This document shows, in pieces, positions 7,876-15,938 of a stretch of DNA of 64,000 nt. The DNA comes from Kribbella pratensis. Lineage in GTDB: Bacteria > Actinomycetota > Actinomycetes > Propionibacteriales > Kribbellaceae. Both the position numbers and the translations under genes were made by a program. How positions within the stretch are numbered: the stretch's first letter is position 1; every line of letters begins with the position of its first letter. The notes under the pieces are model-generated. The model was not told where the DNA came from and searched no databases. It saw only the letters and a program-made list of their open reading frames with translations. The stretch is taken from contig NZ_SODU01000003.1 of assembly GCF_004366075.1 (NCBI RefSeq), forward strand, positions 186,001 to 250,000, written 5' to 3'.

Positions 7876-9087
7876 GTGGGGTTTCGGCAGGATCTGGCCG
7901 TACTGCGGCACCGGGACGTGCGGGTCTTCGTGTCGGCGCGTTTCATCTCGATCCTCGGATCGGCGATCGCGCCGGTGGCGTTGGTGTTCGCCGTACTGGA
8001 CGTATCGCACTCGGCCGGTGCCGTCGGGACGGTGCTCGCGGCGCGGAGCATCCCGAACATCGTGTTCCTGCTGATCGGCGGCGTGATCGCCGACCGGCTG
8101 CCCCGGCACCTGGTGCTGGTCGCGGCCAACACGATCAGCGGACTCACCCAGGGGCTGGCCGCCACGCTCGTGCTCACCGGGCACGCGACGATCTGGCAGC
8201 TCGCGGCGATCGAGGCGGTGAACGGGATCGCCGCCGCGTTCGTGATGCCCGCGATGACCGGGATCCTGCCGTCGATCGTGGACCGCGCCGAACTCCCCCA
8301 GGCCAACGCGATCTCCGGGTTCGCGCGCTCGGCGGCGATGATCGGCGGCGGCGCGGTCGCCGGTGTGATCGTCGGGCTGATCGGTCCGGGGGTCGGGCTC
8401 GCGGTGGACGGCGTGACGTTCCTGATCGCTGCGCTGTTGCTGTTCCGCCTGAGGATCCCGCGGATCGAGCGGGCGGCCAGCTCGGTCCTGACCGACTTGC
8501 GGGAGGGCTGGAAGGAGTTCGCGTCGCGGCAGTGGGTCTGGGTGATCGTGCTCGCGTTCGCGCTGCTCAACCTGATCTACACGGCCTGCTACCAGGTCCT
8601 CGGCCCGGTGATCGCGGACCGCACCTTCGGCCGGGCCGGCTGGGGTCTGGTGAGTGCCTGCTTCGGCGCCGGACTCATCGCGAGCGGCCTCATCATGCTC
8701 CGCCTCAAACCGCGCCGCCCGCTCCGCACGGGGATGCTCGGCATGCTCCTCACGGTCCCGGTGATGCTCTGCCTGGCGCTGCTCCCCCAGCTCTGGGCGA
8801 TGGCGATCGCGGCGTTCGTCCTCGGGGTCGGCTTCGACATCTTCGGGATCAGCTGGGAGACAGCACTCGGCCAGCACGTCCCTATCGACAAGCTGTCGCG
8901 AGTGTCGTCGTACGACATGCTCGGCTCGTTCATCGCCGGCCCCGTCGGCCAACTCACCGTCGGGTACGTCGCCGTCGCCGTCAGCGCGAAAGCCGTCGAA
9001 CTGTACGGCGCTGCACTCTTCGTCCTGATCACCCTCATCACGCTCGTCGTCCCATCTGTTTGGAACCTGCGTAGGGTGGACGTGTGA
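7876..9087 (+). CDS. MFS transporter (MFS_3/EntS-like exporter)
   Basis: 403 aa with about 12 hydrophobic helices and the loop 2-3 motif GGVIADRLPRHLVL (MFS motif A variant GxxxDRxxR). The overall pattern (DVRVFVSARFISILGSAIAP at the N-terminus, a long central loop RIERAASSVLTDLREGWKEF) is that of the EntS-type drug or siderophore exporter branch. Start is GTG at 7876 behind a GGGGGGA stretch. The stop overlaps the next gene by 4 bp (GTGA). Substrate is not predictable. Confidence 0.9.
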   Translation: MGFRQDLAVLRHRDVRVFVSARFISILGSAIAPVALVFAVLDVSHSAGAVGTVLAARSIPNIVFLLIGGVIADRLPRHLVLVAANTISGLTQGLAATLVLTGHATIWQLAAIEAVNGIAAAFVMPAMTGILPSIVDRAELPQANAISGFARSAAMIGGGAVAGVIVGLIGPGVGLAVDGVTFLIAALLLFRLRIPRIERAASSVLTDLREGWKEFASRQWVWVIVLAFALLNLIYTACYQVLGPVIADRTFGRAGWGLVSACFGAGLIASGLIMLRLKPRRPLRTGMLGMLLTVPVMLCLALLPQLWAMAIAAFVLGVGFDIFGISWETALGQHVPIDKLSRVSSYDMLGSFIAGPVGQLTVGYVAVAVSAKAVELYGAALFVLITLITLVVPSVWNLRRVDV

Positions 9088-9758
9088 GCTCAATCGTGCC
9101 TGGACCGCAGAAGAAGATCGGCGAGGAGATCGACGCGGCTCGCTCCGGCGCCAAACCCCTCGACCCGAGCGCCCTCAACGCACCCGCGCCTCGTCAGCAG
9201 CAGTTGACCGGTCTCGACGACTGGCCGGAGTCGGTGCGCGCGGCGATCGAGGCGGAGCACGCACGCGTCTCCGCCCTCGACTCGAACCGCCGCAGGACGG
9301 CTGACAAGGCCGTACCCGAGCTCGTCAACCGCCTCGACACGCTCCTGGACGAGATCGCCGACCGCCTCCAGGCCGACAAGCCCCGCCTGTTCGGCAAGGC
9401 AGCTCCTGCCGCGGAGCCGTCGGAGGACGTCGCGGAACTTCTGGGCATTCCTGCCGACGAACTCGACCAACCGTCAGGCCGCGGCGAACACCGTACGGCG
9501 CTCCGCACGATCAAACAGCTCCGCGGTCAATTGAAGGACCTCGAGACAACCCCCGACCACTCCCGCCTGACCCGCCTGGCAACCTTCACCATCCGCCTGG
9601 CCCTAGTCGTCGAGGCCGCCCCAGAAACCGCCACCACGCTGGCCCCCATCGCCCTCTCCCGCTTCACCCAGGGCGTCTCCGACTCCCAATGGAACGCAAC
9701 ATTCGCTGAAAAGCTGACCTCCTGGCAAGAAACGCGGCGCACCCTCACCAATTCCTGA
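9084..9758 (+). CDS. Hypothetical protein coupled to the MFS gene
   Basis: 224 aa, not recognised. Mostly alpha-helical by eye: charged stretches around residues 45-95 (SVRAAIEAEHARVSALDSN, LVNRLDTLLDEIADRL) and 125-150 could form coiled coils. No signal peptide or membrane segment is visible. It starts with GTG in a 4-bp overlap with the transporter stop, so it is certainly a translated partner in the same operon. A cytoplasmic accessory role is a guess from this coupling. Confidence 0.75.
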   Translation: MSSIVPGPQKKIGEEIDAARSGAKPLDPSALNAPAPRQQQLTGLDDWPESVRAAIEAEHARVSALDSNRRRTADKAVPELVNRLDTLLDEIADRLQADKPRLFGKAAPAAEPSEDVAELLGIPADELDQPSGRGEHRTALRTIKQLRGQLKDLETTPDHSRLTRLATFTIRLALVVEAAPETATTLAPIALSRFTQGVSDSQWNATFAEKLTSWQETRRTLTNS

Positions 9759-9937
9759 AACGACACCGCTGCGTGGCGGCGTCTTGTCGGCCGGCTCCGC
9801 CACCGTGCACGGCATGTGCTTTGTGTCGGAGCTCTTCGGCGTCGGCGGCTCTGGTGTGGTTCAAGCGGTCAGCGGGCGATCATCCCCACACCACCAACCA
9901 CCCGCCACGACCCGCACAGGTCGGCGGCGCCCGGCAA

Positions 9938-9981
9938 AGAACAGCCGCCGCGAAGGGGTGGGGTTTCGCGGCGGCTGTTCT
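9938..9981 (-). terminator. Terminator of the CUT1 sugar importer operon
   Basis: Perfect 17-bp inverted repeat (9938-9954 and 9965-9981; arm AGAACAGCCGCCGCGAA), 10-nt loop, 5 nt past the permease stop on the minus strand and followed by TTTG in the transcript. The remaining sequence between 9759 and 9937 shows no gene. Confidence 0.85.
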
Positions 9982-9985
9982 GTTG

Positions 9986-10813
9986 TCAGCCTTTGATGGC
10001 GCCGCCGAGGGCGAAGGCGCCGCCTAGTTTGCGGCTGAGGAGGAGGTAGAGGAGGAGTACGGGGGTGGTGTAGATGAGGGAATACGCCGCCAGCTGCCCG
10101 TAGTTCGGTTCGCCGTACTGGCCGAAGAACGTGAAGATGCTGACCGATGCCGGCAACCGCTCCGGCGAGAGCAGCAGCATGAACGGGACGAAGAAGTTCC
10201 CCCACATGCCGATGAAGGTGAAGATCAGCACGACCGCGATCCCCGGCCACATCAACGGCAGCACGATCGCCCGCAGCGCGCGCATGTTCCCGGCGCCGTC
10301 GACCCAGGCCGCTTCCTCGAGCGAGATCGGTACGCCGTCCATGAACGTCTTCGTCAGCCAGATCGCGAACGGCAACGCACTCGTCGCCATGAACATGATC
10401 GTGCCGCCGAGCGTGTCGACCAGGTTCAGCTGCACGAACAACCCGTACACCGGCACCATCACCGCGGTGATCGGCAACCCGGTGCAGAACAGCACCGTGA
10501 GCAGGAACGGCCGGTTGAACCGCGTCCGGAACCTCGACAACGGGTACGCCGCCAGCACCGCGCAGACCATCGTCAGCAACGCGGCTCCGCCGCACAGCAC
10601 GATGCCGTTCAGCACCGGCCGGTACGTCGTGTCGGTGTTCAGCACCGCCTTGAAGTTCCCGAGCGTCGGATGCGTCGGGAACTCGACCCGCAGCCCCGCG
10701 GTCCGGTTGATCGACGCGAACAGCACCCACAGCAGCGGAAGCACGAACAGTACGCCGATGGCCAGCAGCACCAGGTTCGATGCCAGCTTGCTCATCTTGT
10801 CGCGGGCAATCAC
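9986..10813 (-). CDS. CUT1 carbohydrate ABC transporter permease (MalG type)
   Basis: 275 aa with six predicted membrane helices. The cytoplasmic EAA loop reads PISLEEAAWVDGAGNMRALR, which docks to the ATPase. It starts with GTG in a 4-bp GTGA overlap with the upstream permease. Third gene of a binding protein-permease-permease operon with no ATPase, as usual for actinobacterial CUT1 systems that share an MsiK-type ATPase encoded elsewhere. Sugar specificity cannot be read from the sequence. Confidence 0.93.
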   Translation of the reverse strand: MIARDKMSKLASNLVLLAIGVLFVLPLLWVLFASINRTAGLRVEFPTHPTLGNFKAVLNTDTTYRPVLNGIVLCGGAALLTMVCAVLAAYPLSRFRTRFNRPFLLTVLFCTGLPITAVMVPVYGLFVQLNLVDTLGGTIMFMATSALPFAIWLTKTFMDGVPISLEEAAWVDGAGNMRALRAIVLPLMWPGIAVVLIFTFIGMWGNFFVPFMLLLSPERLPASVSIFTFFGQYGEPNYGQLAAYSLIYTTPVLLLYLLLSRKLGGAFALGGAIKG

Positions 10814-11748
10814 GCTGCCTCCGAGTTGAGTCCACGCAGGTAGATCAGCGAGAAGACCGCGCCGATCGCCAGCATCACCAACGCGATCGCGGTGCCGTAG
10901 CCGATCTGGGAGAAGCTGAACGCCTGCTCGTACATGTACAGCGGCAGCGTCTGGCTCTTGGTTCCCGGGCCGCCGCGGGTCATCGCGAAGATCAGGCCGA
11001 ACACGCTCAGCGTCTGCAGCGTGATCAGCATCAGGTTGGTCATGATCGCGCGGGTGATCATCGGCAGCGTCACGAACGCGAGCCGCCGCCAGCCGCCCGC
11101 GCCGTCCATCTCGGCGGATTCCTCGATCTCCTTGGGAATCTCGCTCAGGGCGGCCGAGTACACCAGCATCGAGAACGCTGTACCGCGCCAGATGTTGGCC
11201 AGCGAGACCGCGATGATCGGTGCCGCGTACAACCAGTCCTGACCGGGCAGGCCGACCGCGCGCAGCATCACGTTCAGCGTGCCGTCGTCGTTGAAGAACG
11301 CGCTCAGCAGGTACGCCGCGACCACCTCGGGCAGCACCCACGCGCCGATCACCGCCGTACCGACGAAGTTCCGGACGACCTTGGTGGACTTGCGCATCAG
11401 CAGCGCGAGGCCGAGGCCGAGGCTGTTCTGCCCGATGATCGCCGAGATCAGCGTGAACACCAGGGTCAGCCAGATCGCGTTCGTGAACGCACCGCTGGAG
11501 AACGCCTTGCGGAAGTTGTCCAGGCCGACGAACTTCACGTTCGCCGCGCCGGTGCCGGTGAGCGCCATGTTGGTGAACGCGGCGTACACGCAGTAGAGGA
11601 TGGGGCCGGCCAGGAAGACCAGCATGAGTCCGATCGCCGGCGACAGCGGCAGCATCCGGACCAGCTTGGCGGCCTTCGGCTTCCCGCTCCCTCCGGGGGA
11701 CTTACCGGAGGGAGCGGTGGCCGAGGTGGGAGCGACGGTCGTCGTCAC
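10810..11748 (-). CDS. CUT1 carbohydrate ABC transporter permease (MalF type)
   Basis: 312 aa: a flexible, Ser/Gly-rich N-terminus (1-30), then six membrane helices and an EAA loop, EIPKEIEESAEMDGAGGWRR. The start is GTG at 11748, 27 bp after the binding-protein stop, and the 3' end overlaps the MalG-type gene by 4 bp. The pair forms the membrane channel for the sugar delivered by the lipoprotein encoded upstream. Confidence 0.93.
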   Translation of the reverse strand: MTTTVAPTSATAPSGKSPGGSGKPKAAKLVRMLPLSPAIGLMLVFLAGPILYCVYAAFTNMALTGTGAANVKFVGLDNFRKAFSSGAFTNAIWLTLVFTLISAIIGQNSLGLGLALLMRKSTKVVRNFVGTAVIGAWVLPEVVAAYLLSAFFNDDGTLNVMLRAVGLPGQDWLYAAPIIAVSLANIWRGTAFSMLVYSAALSEIPKEIEESAEMDGAGGWRRLAFVTLPMITRAIMTNLMLITLQTLSVFGLIFAMTRGGPGTKSQTLPLYMYEQAFSFSQIGYGTAIALVMLAIGAVFSLIYLRGLNSEAA

Positions 11749-11775
11749 AGGGGAGATTTCCCTTCGAGCCGGGAC

Positions 11776-13176
11776 CTACTGGCCGGTGCTCTGCGTCGTC
11801 GTCTTGTCCTTGCCGCCGACGATGCCTTCGACCGCCTGGTCGTAGTTCTTCGCGGCATTGTCAGGCGAGGTCTGACCGGTCATCACCGACTCCATCGCGG
11901 TGATGATCTCGTTCGAGACCTTCGGGTACTCCGGCAGCGCCGGCCGGTACACGGTCACCGACACCAGGTCGGTGAAGAACTGGGTGCTCGCCGACGAGGA
12001 CTTGTACGCCGCGTCCGAGGCGACGTCCTTCCGTACGGCGATCTGAGCGCCGTCGGTGGCGTACTTCGCCGCGTTCTTCTGCGTCTGCAGGGTCTTGATG
12101 AAGTCCCAGGCCGCGTCGGGGTTCTTCGACTTGGCCGGGATCGCCCAGGTCCAGCCGCCGGAGAGGCTGACCTTGCCCTTGCCGCTGCCGTCCTGGGTCG
12201 GCATCGCGGTCTGGCCGAGCACCGTGCTCCACTGCGGCCACGGCTTGGCGCCGGACTTCAGCCAGTTCCCGTAGATCCAGGAGCCGTCCAGGTCAATGGC
12301 GAGCTTCTGCTGCGGCAGCAGCTCGGTGCCGACCTTGCTGCCCATGTTCGGGCTGAGCGCGTCCTTCGGCGACGGCGCCAGGCCCTCGGAGAAGACGGTC
12401 TTGACGAAGTTCAGCGAGTCCTTGAAGCCCTGGCTGCCGACGACCCACTTCTTCTGGTCGTAGTTGTACAGGGTGTCCTTCGTGCCGTAGAGCAGCATCT
12501 CGAAGCCCTGCATTGCCGAGGCTTCACCCATCGGCTTGCCGGAGTACATGTTGAACGGGATCACGCCCGGCACCTTCTGCTTGATGGTGCGCGCCGCGCT
12601 GAGCACGTCGTCCCAGGTCTTCGGCTGCCAGTCGGCGGGCAGGCCCGCCTTGGCGAAGATCTGCTTGTTGTACCAGAGAGCCCGGGTGTCGGTGCCGTCC
12701 GGTACGCCGTACGTCTTGCCGTCCTGACCGCGCGCCGCACCCTTGGCGGTGTCCTCGAACTGGCTCCACTGGTCCCACTTGGCGATGTAGTCGTCGAGCG
12801 GCTTCAGGTACCCCGCGGTGATGTCGGAGTTGATCAGGAAGGTGTCCTCGTAGACGATGTCCGGCGCCGTGTTCGGCGAGCGCATCATCAGCTGGATCTT
12901 GGTGTAGTAGTCGTTCTCGCTGGCAACGACCGGAACGATCTCGACCTGCGATCCAGGGTGCGCGGCTTCGTACTCGCTCTTCACGCCGGCGAGGAAGTTC
13001 TTCATCACGACGCCCGGGCCCCACTGCTGGTACGCGATCTTGATGTGCGCGGGACCGGAGCTCTGCGAGCTGCCGGCGTCCGGCTGCTTGGTCGTCGACC
13101 CCTGGCTGCAGGCCGTGACCGCCAGCAGCAGCGCGCTGGCCACGGCGGCCACTTTGAAACGTTTCCTAGACATCAT
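11776..13176 (-). CDS. Extracellular sugar-binding lipoprotein of a CUT1 importer
   Basis: 466 aa. A lipoprotein signal peptide ends in the lipobox AVTAC (Cys about residue 23), so the mature protein is lipid-anchored outside the membrane. The rest is a family 1 solute-binding fold (motifs APDIVYEDTFLINS, GVPDGTDTRALWYNKQIF, SLSGGWTWAIPAKSKNPDAA). It leads the operon and is preceded by a promoter-like pair and two operator-like palindromes, pointing to LacI-type repression by a regulator encoded elsewhere. No glycosidase is adjacent, so the substrate is unknown. Confidence 0.92.
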   Translation of the reverse strand: MMSRKRFKVAAVASALLLAVTACSQGSTTKQPDAGSSQSSGPAHIKIAYQQWGPGVVMKNFLAGVKSEYEAAHPGSQVEIVPVVASENDYYTKIQLMMRSPNTAPDIVYEDTFLINSDITAGYLKPLDDYIAKWDQWSQFEDTAKGAARGQDGKTYGVPDGTDTRALWYNKQIFAKAGLPADWQPKTWDDVLSAARTIKQKVPGVIPFNMYSGKPMGEASAMQGFEMLLYGTKDTLYNYDQKKWVVGSQGFKDSLNFVKTVFSEGLAPSPKDALSPNMGSKVGTELLPQQKLAIDLDGSWIYGNWLKSGAKPWPQWSTVLGQTAMPTQDGSGKGKVSLSGGWTWAIPAKSKNPDAAWDFIKTLQTQKNAAKYATDGAQIAVRKDVASDAAYKSSSASTQFFTDLVSVTVYRPALPEYPKVSNEIITAMESVMTGQTSPDNAAKNYDQAVEGIVGGKDKTTTQSTGQ

Positions 13177-13193
13177 TCAGGTCCACCTTCGGG

Positions 13194-13206
13194 CAATCGT
13201 TGTCAT
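13194..13206. promoter_or_regulatory. Second operator-like site, downstream of the promoter
   Basis: CAATCGTTGTCAT (13194-13206) on the plus strand gives ATGACAACGATTG on the minus strand; CAA(T)CGTTG repeats the core of the palindrome at 13284-13295 with one extra base. It lies between the putative promoter and the ATG, a position suited to repression. Confidence 0.4.
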
Positions 13207-13244
13207 GCCGGTACCACGACCCAAACCCTGCGGGCTTTCCCGCG

Positions 13245-13274
13245 ACCGTAGGAGCCTCGAATGGCCGAAGTCAA
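13245..13274 (-). promoter_or_regulatory. Promoter for the CUT1 operon
   Basis: On the minus strand TTGACT (13269-13274) and TACGGT (13245-13250) are separated by 18 bp, a fair vegetative promoter. It lies about 70 bp upstream of the lipoprotein start and is flanked on both sides by related operator-like sequences. Confidence 0.5.
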
Positions 13275-13283
13275 TGCTTGACA

Positions 13284-13295
13284 GACAACGTTGTC
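13284..13295. promoter_or_regulatory. LacI-type operator palindrome
   Basis: GACAACGTTGTC is a perfect 12-bp palindrome with a central CG, the form bound by LacI/GalR regulators. It lies immediately upstream of the -35 element of the sugar importer operon. No LacI gene is adjacent, so the regulator would act from elsewhere. Confidence 0.6.
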
Positions 13296-13367
13296 GCCGC
13301 AGTCACGCGATAACGCGGCGACCGGAACGTAACGATCCGGTCACCGCGTTGCCATACCCCTACTTTG

Positions 13368-14369
13368 TCAGGCCGCGACGGCGGACGCCTCATGCCGAGC
13401 CGGTACGGCGCGTCCCCGAGAGCGCAGCGCGCCGAGCCCGCAGAGCAGGACTCCGGCGAGTAACCAGCACGCCAGTACGACGAGTGGCCGGGCAGCACCG
13501 GCGCCGTCGAAGAAGCTCACCGAGCGCAACGCCGTACCCGCGGCTCCGGGCGGCAGCAGCTGGCCCAGCGCGCCCCATCCGCTCGGCAGCATCTCCGGCG
13601 CGCTCGTCATGCCGGAGAGCGGATTGCCGAGCAGCATCATCACGGCGCCGCCGAGCGCGAGTCCCGCCGTACCGAGCAGCCACTCGAGGCCGAGCAGCGT
13701 GAGACTGATGGCCGCGATCGACGTCGCGATGACGCCTGCGTTGCCGAGGTAGCTGCCCTCGAGCGAGCCGAGCCAGTACTGCAGTACGGCGGCCAGTGCG
13801 AGCCCACCGGTGATCGCGAAGCTGACCGCGCCGACCATTCGTTGCGCACCGGATCGCACCAACTGGGTGAGCCCCGCGGCGGCGATGATCCCTCCGAGCA
13901 CGAGCGGCAGCGCGCCGGCGGCGAGTCCCGCACCGCGCGGATCATCCTTCGGCAACGGCACGATGTCGGTCACCTTCGCCGGGTTCTCCGGGGACATCCG
14001 CGCCGACAACTGCGTCAGCACCTGCGCGACAGCGGGTCCGCCCGCGGAGGCGGTCAGTACTTCGGGCTGCGCCGCGTCCAGCACGATCGCGCCGTACGCG
14101 TCCCGGTCCTCGATCCGCTGCACGGCCGCCTGCCGATCCGGTACAGCGGTGATCTCGAAGCCACCGGGCATCGCCTTCTCGAGCGCGGCCTGGATCTGCG
14201 TGACCGCCGGCACCGGACCGGACACCGCGAGCGGGACGTCCCGCGGTTCGGAGCGCGCGGACGGCCACGCGAAGGCGATCAGGAACACCGTGAGGACCGC
14301 GGTCAGCAGCGTGATGACGGCGATCAGGGGCGGCCGGCGACGTTCGGCCGCGTGCGCCTCAGTGGTCAT
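13368..14369 (-). CDS. YhgE/Pip or ABC-2-like membrane protein
   Basis: 333 aa. One N-terminal membrane helix (about 16-36), a periplasmic-type domain (40-150; ends in a proline-rich segment) and about six C-terminal helices, the layout of ABC-2-type permeases and YhgE/Pip proteins. No ATPase partner adjoins it directly, though a TetR regulator is divergent and a MacB-type transporter follows on the other strand. ATG at 14369 has GGGAG upstream. Its promoter region has a TATAAA box (14410-14415) directly abutting a TetR-type operator, so it is probably the repressed target. Function is unknown. Confidence 0.75.
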   Translation of the reverse strand: MTTEAHAAERRRPPLIAVITLLTAVLTVFLIAFAWPSARSEPRDVPLAVSGPVPAVTQIQAALEKAMPGGFEITAVPDRQAAVQRIEDRDAYGAIVLDAAQPEVLTASAGGPAVAQVLTQLSARMSPENPAKVTDIVPLPKDDPRGAGLAAGALPLVLGGIIAAAGLTQLVRSGAQRMVGAVSFAITGGLALAAVLQYWLGSLEGSYLGNAGVIATSIAAISLTLLGLEWLLGTAGLALGGAVMMLLGNPLSGMTSAPEMLPSGWGALGQLLPPGAAGTALRSVSFFDGAGAARPLVVLACWLLAGVLLCGLGALRSRGRAVPARHEASAVAA

Positions 14370-14396
14370 GGTTGGTACTCCCTCGAGCATTAAAAC

Positions 14397-14409
14397 CGAA
14401 TGATCGTTC
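14397..14409. promoter_or_regulatory. TetR operator site 1
   Basis: CGAATGATCGTTC, a near palindrome (GAAtGATCGTTC), adjoins the TATAAA -10-like box of the minus-strand permease gene. The reverse complement of 14451-14463 reads CGAATGTCCGTTC, matching 11 of 13 positions. Confidence 0.65.
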
Positions 14410-14450
14410 TTTATATCTCCGAGCCTGGCAACGGCTCGGCGACTTGTCAA

Positions 14451-14463
14451 GAACGGACATTCG
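14451..14463. promoter_or_regulatory. TetR operator site 2
   Basis: GAACGGACATTCG is the inverted copy of site 1. It lies 16 bp before the TetR GTG start, so it would allow autoregulation. The two sites together cover both divergent promoters. Confidence 0.65.
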
Positions 14464-14478
14464 TTTTATGTTGCGAAC

Positions 14479-15078
14479 GTGCCCAAGGTCACCGAGGAAC
14501 ACCGCCTGGCCCGTCGCGCGCAGATCGTCGCGGCGGCCCGCACCTGCGTGCTCGAGGAGGGCTTCCACAAGACGACGATGGCGGACGTGATCCGCGTGTC
14601 CGGGCTGTCCGCGGGCGCCGTCTACGGGTACTTCAAGAGCAAGGAGGAGATCGTCGGCGCGATCGCCGAGGACGCGCTCAGCACGATCGACGAGCTCTTC
14701 GGGAAGATCCTCGCCTCCGAGGAGCCGCTGACCCCGCTGGCGGCGCTCGAGGCCACCATCAAGCACGTCGTGACGGTCGCCGAGCGCCCCGGCGGCGACG
14801 TCACCCGGGTCGCGGTCCAGGCCTGGGCGGAGGCGCTGCGGAACCCGGCGATCATGGACACCGCCCGCGACAAGTACAGCCAGCTCCGCCGGAACTTCGA
14901 GGCCGTCGCCCGGCGCGCCCAGGCCGACGGAACGGTCGACTCCGACGTCGCGCCGGAACACGTCGCCCAGGTGATGCTGGCCCTGATCCCGGGATTCGTG
15001 CTCCAGCGGCTGATCATCGGCGACGTCACACCGGAGAGCTATCTCGACGGACTCCGCGCGCTGCTCCGTCCGGCTTAG
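14479..15078 (+). CDS. TetR-family transcriptional regulator
   Basis: 199 aa. The N-terminal helix-turn-helix (about 10-57) has the family pattern KTTMADVIRVSGLSAGAVYGYFKSKEEIV; the C-terminal ligand-binding domain is of the TetR_C type with an aromatic-poor pocket. Start GTG at 14479 lies 9 nt after a TTTATG box, so the mRNA may be leaderless. Two matching palindromic sites in the divergent promoter region indicate that it represses itself and the membrane protein gene at 13368-14369. It may also affect the downstream ABC genes, 74 bp away. Confidence 0.93.
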   Translation: MPKVTEEHRLARRAQIVAAARTCVLEEGFHKTTMADVIRVSGLSAGAVYGYFKSKEEIVGAIAEDALSTIDELFGKILASEEPLTPLAALEATIKHVVTVAERPGGDVTRVAVQAWAEALRNPAIMDTARDKYSQLRRNFEAVARRAQADGTVDSDVAPEHVAQVMLALIPGFVLQRLIIGDVTPESYLDGLRALLRPA

Positions 15079-15152
15079 GTGGACTTTCGTCCACCCTGCA
15101 CGGCGGTCCAGCACCATGGGTCGGTACGCCGCTGATCCGTAGCGTCAGCGGC

Positions 15153-15938
15153 ATGAAGAAACGGACGCAGGAAGCAGTCGACGGGACCGGGTACTCGGTC
15201 GTCCTGCAGGAGGTACGACGGGTCTACGGCCGTGGCGGAAACGCCGTCACCGCCCTCGACGGGATCTCGATGAAGTTCGCCCCCGGCACCTTCACCGCGG
15301 TGATGGGTCCGTCCGGATCGGGCAAGAGCACCTTCCTGCACTGCGCGGCGGGACTCGACCGGCCGACGTCCGGCAGTGTCTCCATCGACGGCCAGCCGCT
15401 CGCCGGACTCAGCGAGCGCAGGCTGACCGAGCTCCGGCGGGAGCGGATCGGCTTCGTGTTCCAGTCCTTCAACCTGCTCCCCGCACTGACCGTCTGGCAG
15501 AACGTCTGCCTGCCGCAGGAGCTCGACGGGCGCCGCGTGAACAAGGCCGCCGTACGCCAGGTGCTGGAGCGCGTCGGTCTCGCCGACCGGTCCAAGCACC
15601 GCCCGGGCGAGCTGTCCGGCGGCCAGCAGCAGCGGGTCGCGATCGCCCGCGCGCTCGTCGCGCGTCCGGCCGTGATCTTCGCCGACGAACCGACCGGCGC
15701 CCTCGACACCCAGACCGCTGCCGACGTCCTCGAGCTCCTGCGCGAGCCGGTGCGGACCCAGGGCCAGACGGTCGTCATGGTCACCCACGACCCGGTCGCC
15801 GCGTCGTACGCCGACCAGGTGGTCTTCCTCGCCGACGGTGCGCTCGCCGGCAGCCTGACCGCCCCGACCGCCGAAGCGGTCGCCGACCGGATGACCCACC
15901 TCGGCGCACGCTCGGCCCTGCAGGCGGTGGCGGGATGA
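15153..15938 (+). CDS. MacB/LolD-type ABC transporter ATPase
   Basis: 261 aa with complete ATPase motifs: Walker A GPSGSGKST, Q loop VFQSFNLLPALT, signature LSGGQQQRVAIARAL, Walker B AVIFADEPTGALD and the switch His in VMVTHD. The EPTGALD form and the sharing of a 4-bp ATGA overlap with an FtsX-type permease place it with the MacB/LolCDE branch, which powers extrusion or mechanotransmission and not import. ATG 15153 was chosen; no strong Shine-Dalgarno is visible, and the upstream frame contains unrelated TetR-shadow sequence. Confidence 0.93.
   Translation: MKKRTQEAVDGTGYSVVLQEVRRVYGRGGNAVTALDGISMKFAPGTFTAVMGPSGSGKSTFLHCAAGLDRPTSGSVSIDGQPLAGLSERRLTELRRERIGFVFQSFNLLPALTVWQNVCLPQELDGRRVNKAAVRQVLERVGLADRSKHRPGELSGGQQQRVAIARALVARPAVIFADEPTGALDTQTAADVLELLREPVRTQGQTVVMVTHDPVAASYADQVVFLADGALAGSLTAPTAEAVADRMTHLGARSALQAVAG

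Noticed and set aside
10780..13251. An 823-codon open frame on the plus strand
   Set aside because: It is antisense to two permeases and a lipoprotein with clear motifs; its product is a Arg/Gly/Val-rich shadow typical of high-G+C DNA.
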